Positions 52,033 to 61,960 of a DNA stretch of 64,000 nt are shown piece after piece. Each line of letters opens with the position of its first letter. Positions within the stretch are counted from its first letter, which is position 1. A program made the translations under genes and the position numbers. The DNA comes from Haladaptatus halobius (GTDB lineage Archaea; Halobacteriota; Halobacteria; Halobacteriales; Haladaptataceae): positions 1-64,000 of the forward strand of contig NZ_CP085336.1 in the NCBI RefSeq assembly GCF_020618475.1, in the 5' to 3' direction. Under the pieces are notes generated by a model. That model worked only from the letters and a program-made list of their open reading frames with translations. It was not told the origin of the DNA and ran no database searches.

Positions 52033-52938
52033 ATGGCCGAGCCTAATATAGTCGTTCTCGATGCACCGTCTAATCTTGGATTAAGTCCACCGGAAGATGG
52101 TACTGTACCTGGTTGCTATAAGCTTCCCTGGGCTGTCCGTGACCGGAATCTCCTTGAGTTAATCGATGCAGCTGACGCTGGCAGTCTGGTCCCGCCGCGA
52201 TATCGTGCCAACTGGGAACCCGGCGATGGCGACCGTAATGCAGAGTCGATAGCGAACTATTCAGTTACGTTGGCAGATCGGCTCACTGAAACGATTCAAA
52301 GCGAACGACAAATCGTAGTACTCGGTGGCGATTGCAGTATCTTGATCGGCAATATGCTAGCACTCAAACGTCGTGGTCGCTACGGGCTCGTCTATCTCGA
52401 TGCACACAGCGATTTCCGGCATCCCGGACACGCGAAAGCTATCGGGGCTGCGGGAGGTGAGAGCCTTGTGATTGTTACTGGACGTGGTGATGTACGACTC
52501 GTCGGCCTTGAAGATCATGGACCCTACGTACGTGATGAGGATGTGTCTGTGGTCGGTGTCCGTGAGAATGACGAATATATTGACGAATTAACAGAAATAG
52601 GAATTAACACGACTACGAGTCAACAGATGAACGCACTCAGTAGCTCACAACTCGCAGATCAGGTCCTGCGAACTGTAGCACGGAATACTACTGGATTTTG
52701 GATTCACTTAGACGTTGATGTCGTTGATGCGAGAGAGATGCCCGCTGTGGATTGTCCGGAGGAGGACGGTCCATCTTTTAATGATATTGCTGAACTACTC
52801 GCGAGATTACTATCGTCTCCAGCATGCATTGGGCTTGAGGTCACGATTTACGATCCGGATCTCGACCCTAATGGTGAATGTGCAGATCGTATCGTCGAGT
52901 GTCTACGGAAGGCGTTTAGAAATAACGCAGACAACTGA
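52033..52938 (+). CDS. Arginase/agmatinase (ureohydrolase) family protein
   Basis: 301 residues. The family hydrolyses guanidino compounds or formimino groups with two Mn2+ ions. Metal motifs are YLDAHSDFR, HLDVDVVDA and GLEVTIYDPDLDP. The first motif reads LGGDCSIL, with cysteine in place of the histidine in classical GGDHS, so one Mn ligand differs. Substrate may not be arginine. It stands alone but near transport and oxidase genes for nitrogenous solutes. Confidence 0.82.
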   Translation: MAEPNIVVLDAPSNLGLSPPEDGTVPGCYKLPWAVRDRNLLELIDAADAGSLVPPRYRANWEPGDGDRNAESIANYSVTLADRLTETIQSERQIVVLGGDCSILIGNMLALKRRGRYGLVYLDAHSDFRHPGHAKAIGAAGGESLVIVTGRGDVRLVGLEDHGPYVRDEDVSVVGVRENDEYIDELTEIGINTTTSQQMNALSSSQLADQVLRTVARNTTGFWIHLDVDVVDAREMPAVDCPEEDGPSFNDIAELLARLLSSPACIGLEVTIYDPDLDPNGECADRIVECLRKAFRNNADN

Positions 52939-53090
52939 TGCTTGTTCTGAAGAAGTTGTTGTAGACGCGCTTGACAACCATCTATAACACTTTCGAGTAA
53001 ACGGCGATCAAGGTATCCTACCACGATTTGGGATCGTGTGAATCGCTACAGACAGGGGACAGGCATTTCGACAATGAACGGAAACTCGAA

Positions 53091-53549
53091 TCAGGTATAC
53101 TGGCCAGTCTCTGTCCCACAGTCCTTACAATAGAAGATCACTTCAGTGTCGCTCTCATCAACAATCACGGGGGTTCGCTGATCACATGATGGACACTCAC
53201 GACGGAGGTCAGTCGGACCTGCCTCACGAGGCGCTCCCAATGCAAGAACCTGAAGCCGTTCAGACCCTCTATTCCAGCCTCGTTGCCACTCACCGGGCGC
53301 AAACCGAATCGTTTCCCCCGTCTCAACAGATATCTCACCGTCCGCGGTATCGAACGTCGCCGTCCCGGAGAGGACTATGAACACTTCCTCTTGTTCACGG
53401 TGGCGGTGGTAGCAGTCTCCAATGCTCATTCCGGGGTCACGTTCAAAGTAATTGACTGCAATCCCGTCCGCCCCTAGTGCCTCTGAAAGAGCGTTAAAAT
53501 ACCGAGATTGTGTTTCAGAATCGGGATGCGAGAGTTCAGTTTTTCTCAT
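53091..53549 (-). CDS. Cupin protein with C-terminal zinc ribbon
   Basis: 152 residues. The cupin core is at about 30-105 (HRHREQEEVFIVLSGTATF and GETIRFAPGEWQRGWN). The zinc ribbon CPSCDQ to CKDCG is at about 119-144. The cupin metal ligands H48, H50 and E54 are present. Such fusions are common haloarchaeal proteins of unknown substrate. Confidence 0.7.
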   Translation of the reverse strand: MRKTELSHPDSETQSRYFNALSEALGADGIAVNYFERDPGMSIGDCYHRHREQEEVFIVLSGTATFDTADGEISVETGETIRFAPGEWQRGWNRGSERLQVLALGAPREAGPTDLRRECPSCDQRTPVIVDESDTEVIFYCKDCGTETGQYT

Positions 53550-53861
53550 CGTAGTAGTTCAAAGGAGACAGTAACCACAAATAATTTGCCCAGAAAAATA
53601 CTCTGCTTGATAGGTACAGTTATACTGATCGGGTGATTCACTCAATCAATCCCGGTTAAAAACTAATCTATCGAAGCGATGCCGTATGCATTGAGACACC
53701 TAGTCTCAACTTGTGCGATCATCCTAGCATCGAATAGACGAATTGGCACTACAGGATTCCGGCATCCAATGGTGAGTATCTGCTTGAATCAACAACAGGC
53801 CCAGACGATACTCCAAACGAATCTACTTGCTCGTTCGGTATTTCACGAAATGGTAATAAAA

Positions 53862-54722
53862 ATGGATGTTCCGAAGGTATATTCCACGGTGAATGCTAAT
53901 GAAGCGTGGTGGTGGAATGTGGCGAAACCGAATACTACTGGACGAATACTAACGACGACAGAGATATCCCTTCGCCTGATCGAAACGGTCGTTCGAGAAG
54001 GTGGTGCGACATCGACCGAGCTCGCTCACGATCTCGACCTCGCACAAAGTACTGTGCTTAACCACCTTAATACGCTCAAACAGTACGGATATCTCGTTCG
54101 GGAGAACAACATGTACTACGCCGGCGCAAAATTTTGCCACATATCGGATTACGTGCGGCGGCGGAAACCGGAGTATCTCATCGCTGCCGATGTCGTCGCG
54201 AGCCTAACCGAGAAAACGAATCTAGAAGCAGATTTTGCTGTCGAAGAGAATGGCCACGTTATATCAATTCAAAACGAATTAAATTTCTCTGATGATTCAC
54301 ACTTCCTAACTGACGGGCGATTCTTTCATGTTCACAGCACTGCCTCGGGGAAGGCAATCTTAGCCGAGTATTCCGACGACAAAGTCGAACGAATAATCCA
54401 GCAATGGGGACTTCCGGAGATGACTGAAAATACGATCACCGAAAAAGGGGTGCTGTACGAAGAGTTAGAACAGGTTCGAGAGCGTGGCTACGCAATAGGT
54501 GAAGAAGAAGCGATCGAAGGGCTGTGGGCGATAGCAAAGGTCGTAACGTCACCTATTGGGGATATTTGTGGCTCACTGAATCTTAGTGGCCCTACATATC
54601 ATTACAACGAAGATATTCGACGATCAGCGGTCGAAACATTAGAATCAGAGGTCAATAATTTCGAAAACCAAATCGAGTCTCAGTTTATGAAGATGTATGG
54701 TAGGGAGCCGACGTCTGAATAA
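53862..54722 (+). CDS. IclR family transcriptional regulator 2
   Basis: 286 residues starting MDVPKVYSTVNA. The helix-turn-helix is in ATSTELAHDLDLAQSTVLNHLNTLKQ, and the effector domain includes SGKAILAEYSDDKVERII and GSLNLSGPTYHY. The open frame extends upstream about 60 residues, but that part has no IclR similarity, so the start is placed near here. The position before the BCCT and oxidase genes makes it their likely controller. Confidence 0.82.
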   Translation: MDVPKVYSTVNANEAWWWNVAKPNTTGRILTTTEISLRLIETVVREGGATSTELAHDLDLAQSTVLNHLNTLKQYGYLVRENNMYYAGAKFCHISDYVRRRKPEYLIAADVVASLTEKTNLEADFAVEENGHVISIQNELNFSDDSHFLTDGRFFHVHSTASGKAILAEYSDDKVERIIQQWGLPEMTENTITEKGVLYEELEQVRERGYAIGEEEAIEGLWAIAKVVTSPIGDICGSLNLSGPTYHYNEDIRRSAVETLESEVNNFENQIESQFMKMYGREPTSE

Positions 54723-55343
54723 CTGCTGGTCGAAAAACAGACAGAAGATATATTACATGAACCGGCATCTATCTGCTATCATGTATTGACAATATTCATT
54801 AAGAAACGGGGGAATGATAAATATTTGAATATTTGAAGAACGCGTTAAAATTTTCTCTGATGCGATTGCTATCGACAACAAAAACGATGAGCGTCGCGGT
54901 TGCGCTAATAGTCGGTTTGACTCTGTTTTGATCTTCGATCGACATCCATTTCCGTGCGAACGCAGAGGATCCCAAGTATCGGAGTAAGATTCGTACTTTG
55001 TCGCCGTCAATCGCGATAGGAGTACGAGAGTGTTCATAAGGTGACGCCCAAATCGATAAGCCGTTATGCGTACTGGAGCAGTCCTTCGTATAGCTTTTCA
55101 TCCGACGAAACGCGGATTTGCCTTCAACAGCCTTTCTTGCGGACGTACTAAGATAGGGGCAGTTCACCGAATCATCGAGCTCAATATCGCCATGCGATTC
55201 TGATGAGATACGGGAATCGCAGAATGATTTTAAAAGCTTGCAGATACCGTCGTATCTGCAAAGCGTGTCATCGAAACTAATAGCCCCTAATCCTCAGGGA
55301 GATCGTAATGACGGATGGGGTGGAGTAGTTCTCCGAATAAGAT
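54723..55343. other. Intergenic region, no gene recognised
   Basis: 621 bp between convergent genes. The longest frame (54799-55167, minus) has no recognisable family and atypical composition, and I see no repeat. Confidence 0.3.
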
Positions 55344-56972
55344 CTAGTCATCTTCGTTCGATTTCAAGGATCTTTGTTGATTAGGTTCTTGATCAAGCGA
55401 CCAATCGATGAACGTCGTCTCTTCTTGAAGAAGAATCCGTCCACGTTCCTTACCAAATGCTTGTATAAGTCCGATTGTAGCTATGACACAAACGATAGCG
55501 AACGGACCACCAGTAATCACAGCGGCCGATTGGAGTGCTTCAATACCACCGATAATTAATAGAATCGCGGTAATGAGGCCTAGCGAAATACCCCAAAAAA
55601 TTCGATTAATTGCTGAGGGATGTTCCTTTCCACCAGTGGTCATCATAGAGACAGCAAGTGTCGCTGAGTCGGCTGACGTGATAAAGGACGCGCTTACAAG
55701 TAGGATGAATCCGATCGTCAATAGCCATCCAAAGGGTAGTGCATTAAAGAGAACGTAACCGGAAACAGCTTCGCCATATTGGTTAACTGGACCGAGAATG
55801 TCGGTGATACCTGAATGTTGCATCCAGAGACCAGTTCCACCGAGAACGATGAACCATGGGATTGTCGCTAAGGCTGTTGCACCAATGCCGGTAAAAGCAA
55901 CCTCACGGATTGATCGGCCGCGAGAGATACGTGCAATAAATAAACCAATGAATGGTGACCAGGATAGCGGCCATACCCAATAAAATGCTGTCCACTGATT
56001 TATCCATTGACCATTTTGAGAGACATGAACAAAGAGGCTCATTTCGAAGAAATCAGCCACAAATCCGCCCATCGCTTGTGTACCTAGTTGAAGGATAAAC
56101 ACTGTTGGCCCAAGAATGAGTGTGAGTAGCATCAACACGACAAACACCACAATATTGAAGTTCGCGATGCGTCGAATACCACGGTCAACACCTAACACTA
56201 GTGAAAGCGTAAACAGCACCGTCATGCCGGTAACGACGAAAAGGACTCCTAAATCACCAGGCTGAACTCCCCATTTAAATTCAACGCCAGTAATGAGCTG
56301 ACTGCCGATGAATCCCAGTGAGGTGGCAACTCCACCGAGTGTCGCAAATGTGGCGAGGATTTCGATGAGTGTACCCCACATGTTATCAACGTTGTCGGAA
56401 CCGACAAATGGGGTGAGAACTGCAGAAACTCGAAGCGGTGCGCCACGGACGTAGCTAAAGTAGCTTATAGCAATACCCATAATTGTGAATCCTGACCATT
56501 GACTTATACTCCAATGAAATAGTGAGTACTGCATTGCAATTGGCATCGCTGCTTCTGACTTCGCTTGGACGTTGTAGAGTGGGGGGACGTTCTGAAAATG
56601 CATAATTGCTTCTACTGGTCCCCAAAAGACGACACCAGCCGCAAGTCCGGCGGAGAACATCATTGAGAAGTAAGAAAGGTAGCTGTATTCCGGAGATACG
56701 CCCCCTAATTTAATATCTCCCCAAGAACCAACTATAATATATAGTAGAAAGAGAACAAATCCAAGAACGACGAGCATGAATGCCCAATTAAAGTATGCCA
56801 AGATTGATTGATTAATTCCGCTTACGACGTGTGAGGCTGTCTTCGGACTCGCAGCGAAAACAGCGACAAAGAGGAGCGTAATTCCAGCACCGAAGCCAAA
56901 TACAATCGGATCAATTTCATCAACGAATTCACTAACCATTCCATCCTTTCTGCTCATGAATTTGGTTCCCAT
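55344..56972 (-). CDS. BCCT family betaine/choline/carnitine-type transporter
   Basis: 542 residues with about 12 membrane segments. Family signatures are FSMMFSAGLAAGVVFWGPVEA (about 105-125), GGVATSLGFIG, and WTAFYWVWPLSWSPFIGLF followed by ISRGRSIREV. Secondary Na+ or H+ symporters of this type import quaternary ammonium solutes and also ectoine. It is encoded upstream of the oxidase and DoeA-like genes on the same strand, though 480 bp from the first. The N-terminus could begin at the second methionine. Confidence 0.88.
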   Translation of the reverse strand: MGTKFMSRKDGMVSEFVDEIDPIVFGFGAGITLLFVAVFAASPKTASHVVSGINQSILAYFNWAFMLVVLGFVLFLLYIIVGSWGDIKLGGVSPEYSYLSYFSMMFSAGLAAGVVFWGPVEAIMHFQNVPPLYNVQAKSEAAMPIAMQYSLFHWSISQWSGFTIMGIAISYFSYVRGAPLRVSAVLTPFVGSDNVDNMWGTLIEILATFATLGGVATSLGFIGSQLITGVEFKWGVQPGDLGVLFVVTGMTVLFTLSLVLGVDRGIRRIANFNIVVFVVLMLLTLILGPTVFILQLGTQAMGGFVADFFEMSLFVHVSQNGQWINQWTAFYWVWPLSWSPFIGLFIARISRGRSIREVAFTGIGATALATIPWFIVLGGTGLWMQHSGITDILGPVNQYGEAVSGYVLFNALPFGWLLTIGFILLVSASFITSADSATLAVSMMTTGGKEHPSAINRIFWGISLGLITAILLIIGGIEALQSAAVITGGPFAIVCVIATIGLIQAFGKERGRILLQEETTFIDWSLDQEPNQQRSLKSNEDD

Positions 56973-57453
56973 TTCGACTTTTTGCCGATCTTTGCCTGAT
57001 CACTGATTAACTGATCATACTGCCTTTTCTTTTGATCTACAAATTTTTCGAGTGCCATATTTTTATTATGTGACCACTATGTGCAGTGTGGTCACATACC
57101 ATACGAATAGAGTAGTGAACTTAAATCTTTTTGCCTAGTTAATAGTAATATTCTGGTAAGAATGATAGTTGAAGCGATGCAAATCTCTGGTCTTTTATTT
57201 CAATACCTAACTACTTTGCCGGTGAGAGTGACCGAATATAGGTTTTGCTGAATAAAAAGCGACGCCGAGACCGCGGACAAGGTTCGTATCTCCACATAGT
57301 CAGTATTTCACTCCCGAATACTCCGTCTATACGCAGTGCAGGGTGAGAAACTCGCCCCCATAAAGTTGCTAAGTTCCTATAGGAAAAATATAAAGCCATT
57401 AAAATATCTGTTTATATAATTCGAAAGCAGTCTAAGGGGTGATTATCTAAGGG
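56973..57453. other. AT-rich intergenic region
   Basis: 481 bp between the oxidase stop and the BCCT start, both minus strand. It is AT-rich (57110-57200) with no convincing frame, and the BCCT promoter should lie within 40 nt of 56972. Confidence 0.3.
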
Positions 57454-58647
57454 TCAGTATTCGATACCGCCACCGTGCCCGTTTTCGTGGGAATCGAACC
57501 GGGAAAGTGAGAAATACTCGACATCGACTAGGTCTGACTCCCCGGACGAGACGAGATCCGACATCAGACGGCCGACCGCTGGAGCCTGTTTGAACCCGTG
57601 TCCCGAGAATCCAGCAGCGACGTAACATCCCTCTGGCCCACACTGGTCGAGGATGAAGTCGTGATCCGGCGTGTTCGAATATACGCCACTATATCGTCCC
57701 TGAATTCCGGCGTCATCGAGTTCGGGAACGTATTCCGAGAGGGTCTCGTGGAGTTCGAGCAGCGTGTCTTCGTTCGGCAGGTTATCGTACTGGTCTGGGT
57801 CACACTCCTCCCCGGAGTGATGGGTCGCAATCAGCACGCCGCCACCGAACTCGGAACGGGTGTAGTACCCACCGGGGAGACCGGCCGTCGGAACGCCGTC
57901 GGGGTATTTTTCGAGGAATTCCTCGGTCGGTTCGAGAATAACGACCCGTTCGCGCGAGGGCGTGACCGGTAGTTCGACATCCAACTGTTCCGCCAAGCGA
58001 TGCGTCCAGGGGCCTGCAGCCAACACAACGTCGTTGCACGATACTGCTCCCTCGTCCGTCTCGACAGAGGTGATCGATTCGTCTTCGACATTGAATCCTT
58101 CTACTGCCGTTCCGGTGACGATGGTTGCGCCGCGTGTCCCGGCCGCACGTGCGAATCCAGACGCGACATCCGTTCCATCCGAGTAGGCCGCAGTATCGTC
58201 ACTAACCGCAAAGTCGAACTTGTCGAGGTCAAGCATCGGGTACCGTTCGTCGAACTCATCGTGCTCGTGTCTCGTGACCGGGATATCGTGTTGGGAAAGG
58301 ATGTCGTACCCATCTTCCGCGTACTCGGCGTCGTCAGAGCCTTCTTCGGCGAACACGACTCGTGAATTCTCCTCGTATGCAATCGGCTCGTCGAGTTCGG
58401 ATTCGAAGTGTCGATAGAACTGATGACTCCACCACGCCATTTTGGTGTAGATCTCCTGGTCGCCGTAGTGGTGTCGAATGATGGCCGACGAATCGCCCGT
58501 CGAACCGGCTCCGATGAAATCCTTTTCGACGAGCGTAACGTCTCGGTCGGTCTGAGTGGTGAGGAAATACGCGATACTCGCGCCGATCACACCGCCACCG
58601 ACAATTGTGATGTCCGTCGCCTCGGGTAGTTCGGGTGAAACGCTCAT
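57454..58647 (-). CDS. FAD-dependent oxidoreductase, DAO family (sarcosine/glycine oxidase-like)
   Basis: 397 residues. The FAD-binding GxGxxG is in ITIVGGGVIGASIAYFL (12-28), with VEKDFIGAGSTGDSSAI binding the flavin. The C-terminal SGVYSNTPDHDFIL and CYVAAGFSGHGFKQAP are typical of sarcosine oxidase beta, glycine oxidase and dimethylglycine-type enzymes. It follows the M24 gene by about 52 bp, so the two are co-transcribed. Substrate is probably an N-methyl or secondary amino acid derived from an imported solute. Confidence 0.85.
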   Translation of the reverse strand: MSVSPELPEATDITIVGGGVIGASIAYFLTTQTDRDVTLVEKDFIGAGSTGDSSAIIRHHYGDQEIYTKMAWWSHQFYRHFESELDEPIAYEENSRVVFAEEGSDDAEYAEDGYDILSQHDIPVTRHEHDEFDERYPMLDLDKFDFAVSDDTAAYSDGTDVASGFARAAGTRGATIVTGTAVEGFNVEDESITSVETDEGAVSCNDVVLAAGPWTHRLAEQLDVELPVTPSRERVVILEPTEEFLEKYPDGVPTAGLPGGYYTRSEFGGGVLIATHHSGEECDPDQYDNLPNEDTLLELHETLSEYVPELDDAGIQGRYSGVYSNTPDHDFILDQCGPEGCYVAAGFSGHGFKQAPAVGRLMSDLVSSGESDLVDVEYFSLSRFDSHENGHGGGIEY

Positions 58648-58699
58648 ACTGTCTAGTGCTCCGTTTAGTGCTCGTTGTGGTCGTTTGCTCTTCAGTTCG

Positions 58700-59884
58700 T
58701 TAGTTCTTGACGATCAATTCTCGCGGCACGTCGGCGAGGACTTCGGCTCCGTCTTCGGTGACGAGGAACGACTCGCTGATCTCGATGCCGTAATCGTCGA
58801 ACCAGACACCGGGAATCATGTGAAACACCATATTCGGCTGTAACTCCGTCTGGTCTCCAGGTCGGATACTCGCCGTCTTTTCGACCCAGGACGGCGGGTA
58901 TCCGATTCCGGTCGAGTATCCAATTCGCGATTCTTTCTCGACTATCGTCCCTTTGATTCGTTCTCGCCACACCTGCTCGACTTCTTCGCAGGTGACGCCA
59001 GGTTCGACGGCATCGAGAGCCGCTTCGATGCCGTCCACGATGATCTGGGAGGCAGTACGAACCTGCTCCGGTGGTTCTCCCAGGAAAATCGTCCTCGTAA
59101 GGGGAGAGTGATACCGATTTACCACGCCAGCGAGTTCCAGGATGACTGGTTCTCCTTCCTCGTACTTTTCGTTCGTCCACGTGAGATGGGGTGAACCGGT
59201 TCCTTTGCCAGAGGGCATCAGCGGGACAATCGCGGGATAGTCGCCTCCGGTCTCGTCGGTTCCTTCGAGGAGCGCCTCGTATACGGTCGCTGCGGCGTCG
59301 GACTCGCTTACACCGGCACTGATGGTGTCGATACCTTGCTTCATCGCTTGCTCGGATATCTTCGCGGCTTGACGGTGGCATTCGACTTCTGCGTCGCTCT
59401 TTACCATCCGAATGAAGTTGACGAATTTCGTCGTGTCCTCAAACGTCGCGTCGGGAAGCGCTCTCGACAGTTCGTGATACGCATGGGCGGAGAAGTAATC
59501 AGATTTCATCTCGACACCGATGGTCGTGTCCGCTCGCCCCCAGTTGTTGAGGATGTCGGCGACGAAACTCATCGGATGCTTTTCGGAATCGACGTATTCG
59601 TCAGAGTAAACGACGATGTTGTCGGTGTCCAGCCACGTCGTCTCCGTGGCGCAGGTGTAGTCCTGGTCACGACCGACCCAGACAGGCTGGTCTCGGTCAG
59701 GCGTCACGAGCAGTATTTGGGGTACGTAAAAGGAGTACGCATCGTATCCCGACAGGTAAAATATGTTCGCGGGATCGGTTATCAAAAGTACATTCAATCC
59801 CCGATCTTCCATTCGACGTTGCGTTTCGTGGAGACGGTCTCGATACTCTCCCCTGCTAAACGGCTGCCTGGCTAACTGAGCCAT
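58700..59884 (-). CDS. M24-fold hydrolase, ectoine hydrolase (DoeA)-like
   Basis: 394 residues with creatinase N-terminal and pita-bread C-terminal domains. DYPAIVPLMPSG, SPHLTW, NRYHSPLTRTIFLG and WFDDYGIEISES follow, from memory, ectoine hydrolase DoeA/EutD. The usual D-D-H-E-E metal ligands are largely replaced, as in non-metal creatinase relatives, so a metal-free ring hydrolysis is plausible. The start MAQLARQPFS fits the TATA at 59907-59914. With BCCT and an FAD oxidase it suggests ectoine-type or creatine-type solute use. Confidence 0.78.
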   Translation of the reverse strand: MAQLARQPFSRGEYRDRLHETQRRMEDRGLNVLLITDPANIFYLSGYDAYSFYVPQILLVTPDRDQPVWVGRDQDYTCATETTWLDTDNIVVYSDEYVDSEKHPMSFVADILNNWGRADTTIGVEMKSDYFSAHAYHELSRALPDATFEDTTKFVNFIRMVKSDAEVECHRQAAKISEQAMKQGIDTISAGVSESDAAATVYEALLEGTDETGGDYPAIVPLMPSGKGTGSPHLTWTNEKYEEGEPVILELAGVVNRYHSPLTRTIFLGEPPEQVRTASQIIVDGIEAALDAVEPGVTCEEVEQVWRERIKGTIVEKESRIGYSTGIGYPPSWVEKTASIRPGDQTELQPNMVFHMIPGVWFDDYGIEISESFLVTEDGAEVLADVPRELIVKN

Positions 59885-59906
59885 GATAACAAATGGGTAA
59901 CTATCC

Positions 59907-59914
59907 GATATAAA
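59907..59914 (-). promoter_or_regulatory. TATA element of the DoeA-like gene
   Basis: Minus-strand TTTATATC, 23-30 nt before the ATG at 59884, rejects a start 66 nt further upstream. Confidence 0.5.
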
Positions 59915-60598
59915 TCCTTTGTATAATTCGGAAATGATTCTCTTCGTCATTCGCGTTGACGAGGCTACTCTTGGAAGACGACTATGAGTGACTATAAACT
60001 GTTACAATGAGTAGGAGTATAAGTGTAGAATCTTCTTGAGTAACTATTACGACACCATGCTATGATCGTTGGGAAGGCTAGGAACGTGTACCAGAGGCGT
60101 TTTTTGACCTATTCAGTTCTCGAACCGTAACACTACGCTGAAGGAACCGACCGCAGCTTTCTCATATCGAACTTTGCTAATCCATCTAACTTTCCACGTG
60201 GTTCTCGAACGAACTGTCTTTCCTTCGGTTCGGAACGTAGGGGATTGGCGGGGCGCGGTCAATGCCACAGTCACCGTCACGAAGTCGCACCTTTACCGGG
60301 CAGAAAGCATGAATGTGACGTTTCAGTTGATTATGCGGGTACACACTCTTCGGCGTCCTTGGCACTATCATCTCTTTATAGTAATATTGAATTCCCCTTC
60401 TTATCCGTTTACGATGCGTAAAAGTTTATCAGAAGTCATGGCTGCCGAGCGACACGTCGACGTTACGGTGTTCTACATTTTCCATACATGTTCTATCGAT
60501 ACGAAACGGGTATTGCTACGCCACGAATCTCGAAAAGAACCAAAGAAAATCCTCAATCGACAAGGGGACATCGAATCCCGAATTGCTTACTTGTGGTA
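59915..60598. other. Intergenic region, no gene recognised
   Basis: About 680 bp. A 142-codon plus-strand frame (60174-60602) shows no family similarity and mixed composition, so I treat it as non-coding. Confidence 0.3.
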
Positions 60599-61960
60599 TT
60601 AGATTTCAGTCACTCGCTCATACTCGTCATCGAGGGCCGCTGCGTCCTCGGGGAGCAGTGCTGCGACGAGGTACCCCGCGTACTCGCTGAAGTAATCGAC
60701 GAGCGTCGCAATCCGATTGGAATCGATCGCTTCGAGCGAGTCGAGCAAGATAAACGGCACTTTCTCGTACACATCGTGAACGAGATGGCCGGCAAGCGCG
60801 AAGACGAGCCCAGTAACTTCTCGCTCACTCTCACTCAAATGGTCGATCGTATCCTCGTAGGTCGTCCCCGACTCTGTACTGCGGATCACGTGCAAGTCGA
60901 ACACGCTTTTCGTGACTTTTCGGCGTCCCTCTCGGACGTCACGTTCGACTCGGTCGATCCAAATGCGGTCGAGATTCGCATAATCAGGGATGTCGAGGAC
61001 GATCTCCATATGTCCGTTGAATTGGTCGACGGCATTCGCTTCAATCTGGTCGATACGTGTCCGCAGATCAGCGAGTTCATCTTGAATCGCTTCTCACTGC
61101 GCTTCAAGTTGCTCCTGTTCGGCAACCTGGGACTCGATGGACGTGATTTCTTCCTCTACACTCTCGAGGTCAGATTCGAGGCGCCCAAGTTCGAACTTCG
61201 ACTGATTCGCCTCTCTATGGAGATCTAGCCCGTCACTGTATTCCTCTTCTTCGAGTGCTTCGACTTCGTCTTCGAGGGCTTCAATCTCGTCTGTGAGGTC
61301 GGTTCGGGTCTCACGGAGGTCTTCGACCCGAATGTTCCGCTCCTCAAGTTCGGATTCGAGTTGGTGCCGTCGTTGCTCAGTCTGCTCACGCTGGCGCTGT
61401 GCCTCCTCGAGTGTTTGTTTTTCGTCTTGGAGGTCTGTGATTTCTGATTCGATCGAGTTGCGCTCATCGCGTTTCTCTTGCCGAAGATCACGCAGTCGGT
61501 CAATCGTCTCTTCAATGGTTCGCTTTTCGACCTCCGTGCCGCATGTCCAACAGACCACCGTCTCCGTATCTTCGACGAGTTGGTCAGTGATTGAGTCATT
61601 TGACGATGCAGACGCATCGTCTGTTTGAAGCGCGTCACGCAGTTCAGGACTCGTCCCCTCGAGCATCTCGTCGTTGAACTGGATGATTGTCTGGAGTTCG
61701 GCCATCGTCGAGTTGAACCGTTGTTTCCGCTCACGGCGCTGCTGGATCTGATTATCGAGAACTGCCACGTCCTCATCCGGTGAATCAGAGAGATCGGCGT
61801 CCTCCGTGTCGAGTTCGGTCGCTTCGTTTTCGAGGGCTTCGATGCTCTCTTCTTCAGTTGTGATTTTAAATCGGACATCTTCGAGGCGCGAGCGGGTGTC
61901 GCTCAGTTCGTCGAGTTTCTTCTCAAGTTCGGCCTTTTCCGACTTCGTCTCTCCAATATA
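60599..61960 (-). pseudogene. Rad50/SMC-like coiled-coil protein, truncated with internal stop
   Basis: The frame encodes long coiled coils around a zinc hook CWTCGTEV (about 61543-61566), then the C-terminal ABC ATPase half with LSESEREVTGLVFALAG and the Walker B-like VPFILLDSLE. One in-frame TGA at 61094-61096 interrupts it, with coding continuing in the same frame (EAIQDELADLRTRID). The N-terminal Walker A half is absent: upstream the open frame reaches a stop near 62043 without it. It resembles archaeal SMC-related proteins of about 640 residues. Confidence 0.72.

Noticed and set aside
54799..55167. 122-codon minus-strand frame in the gap before the BCCT gene
   Set aside because: No family similarity, no promoter at the right distance, and composition unlike neighbouring genes.
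60174..60602. 142-codon plus-strand frame between the DoeA-like gene and the Rad50-like pseudogene
   Set aside because: No recognisable domain and residue composition not acidic as in the rest of the window.
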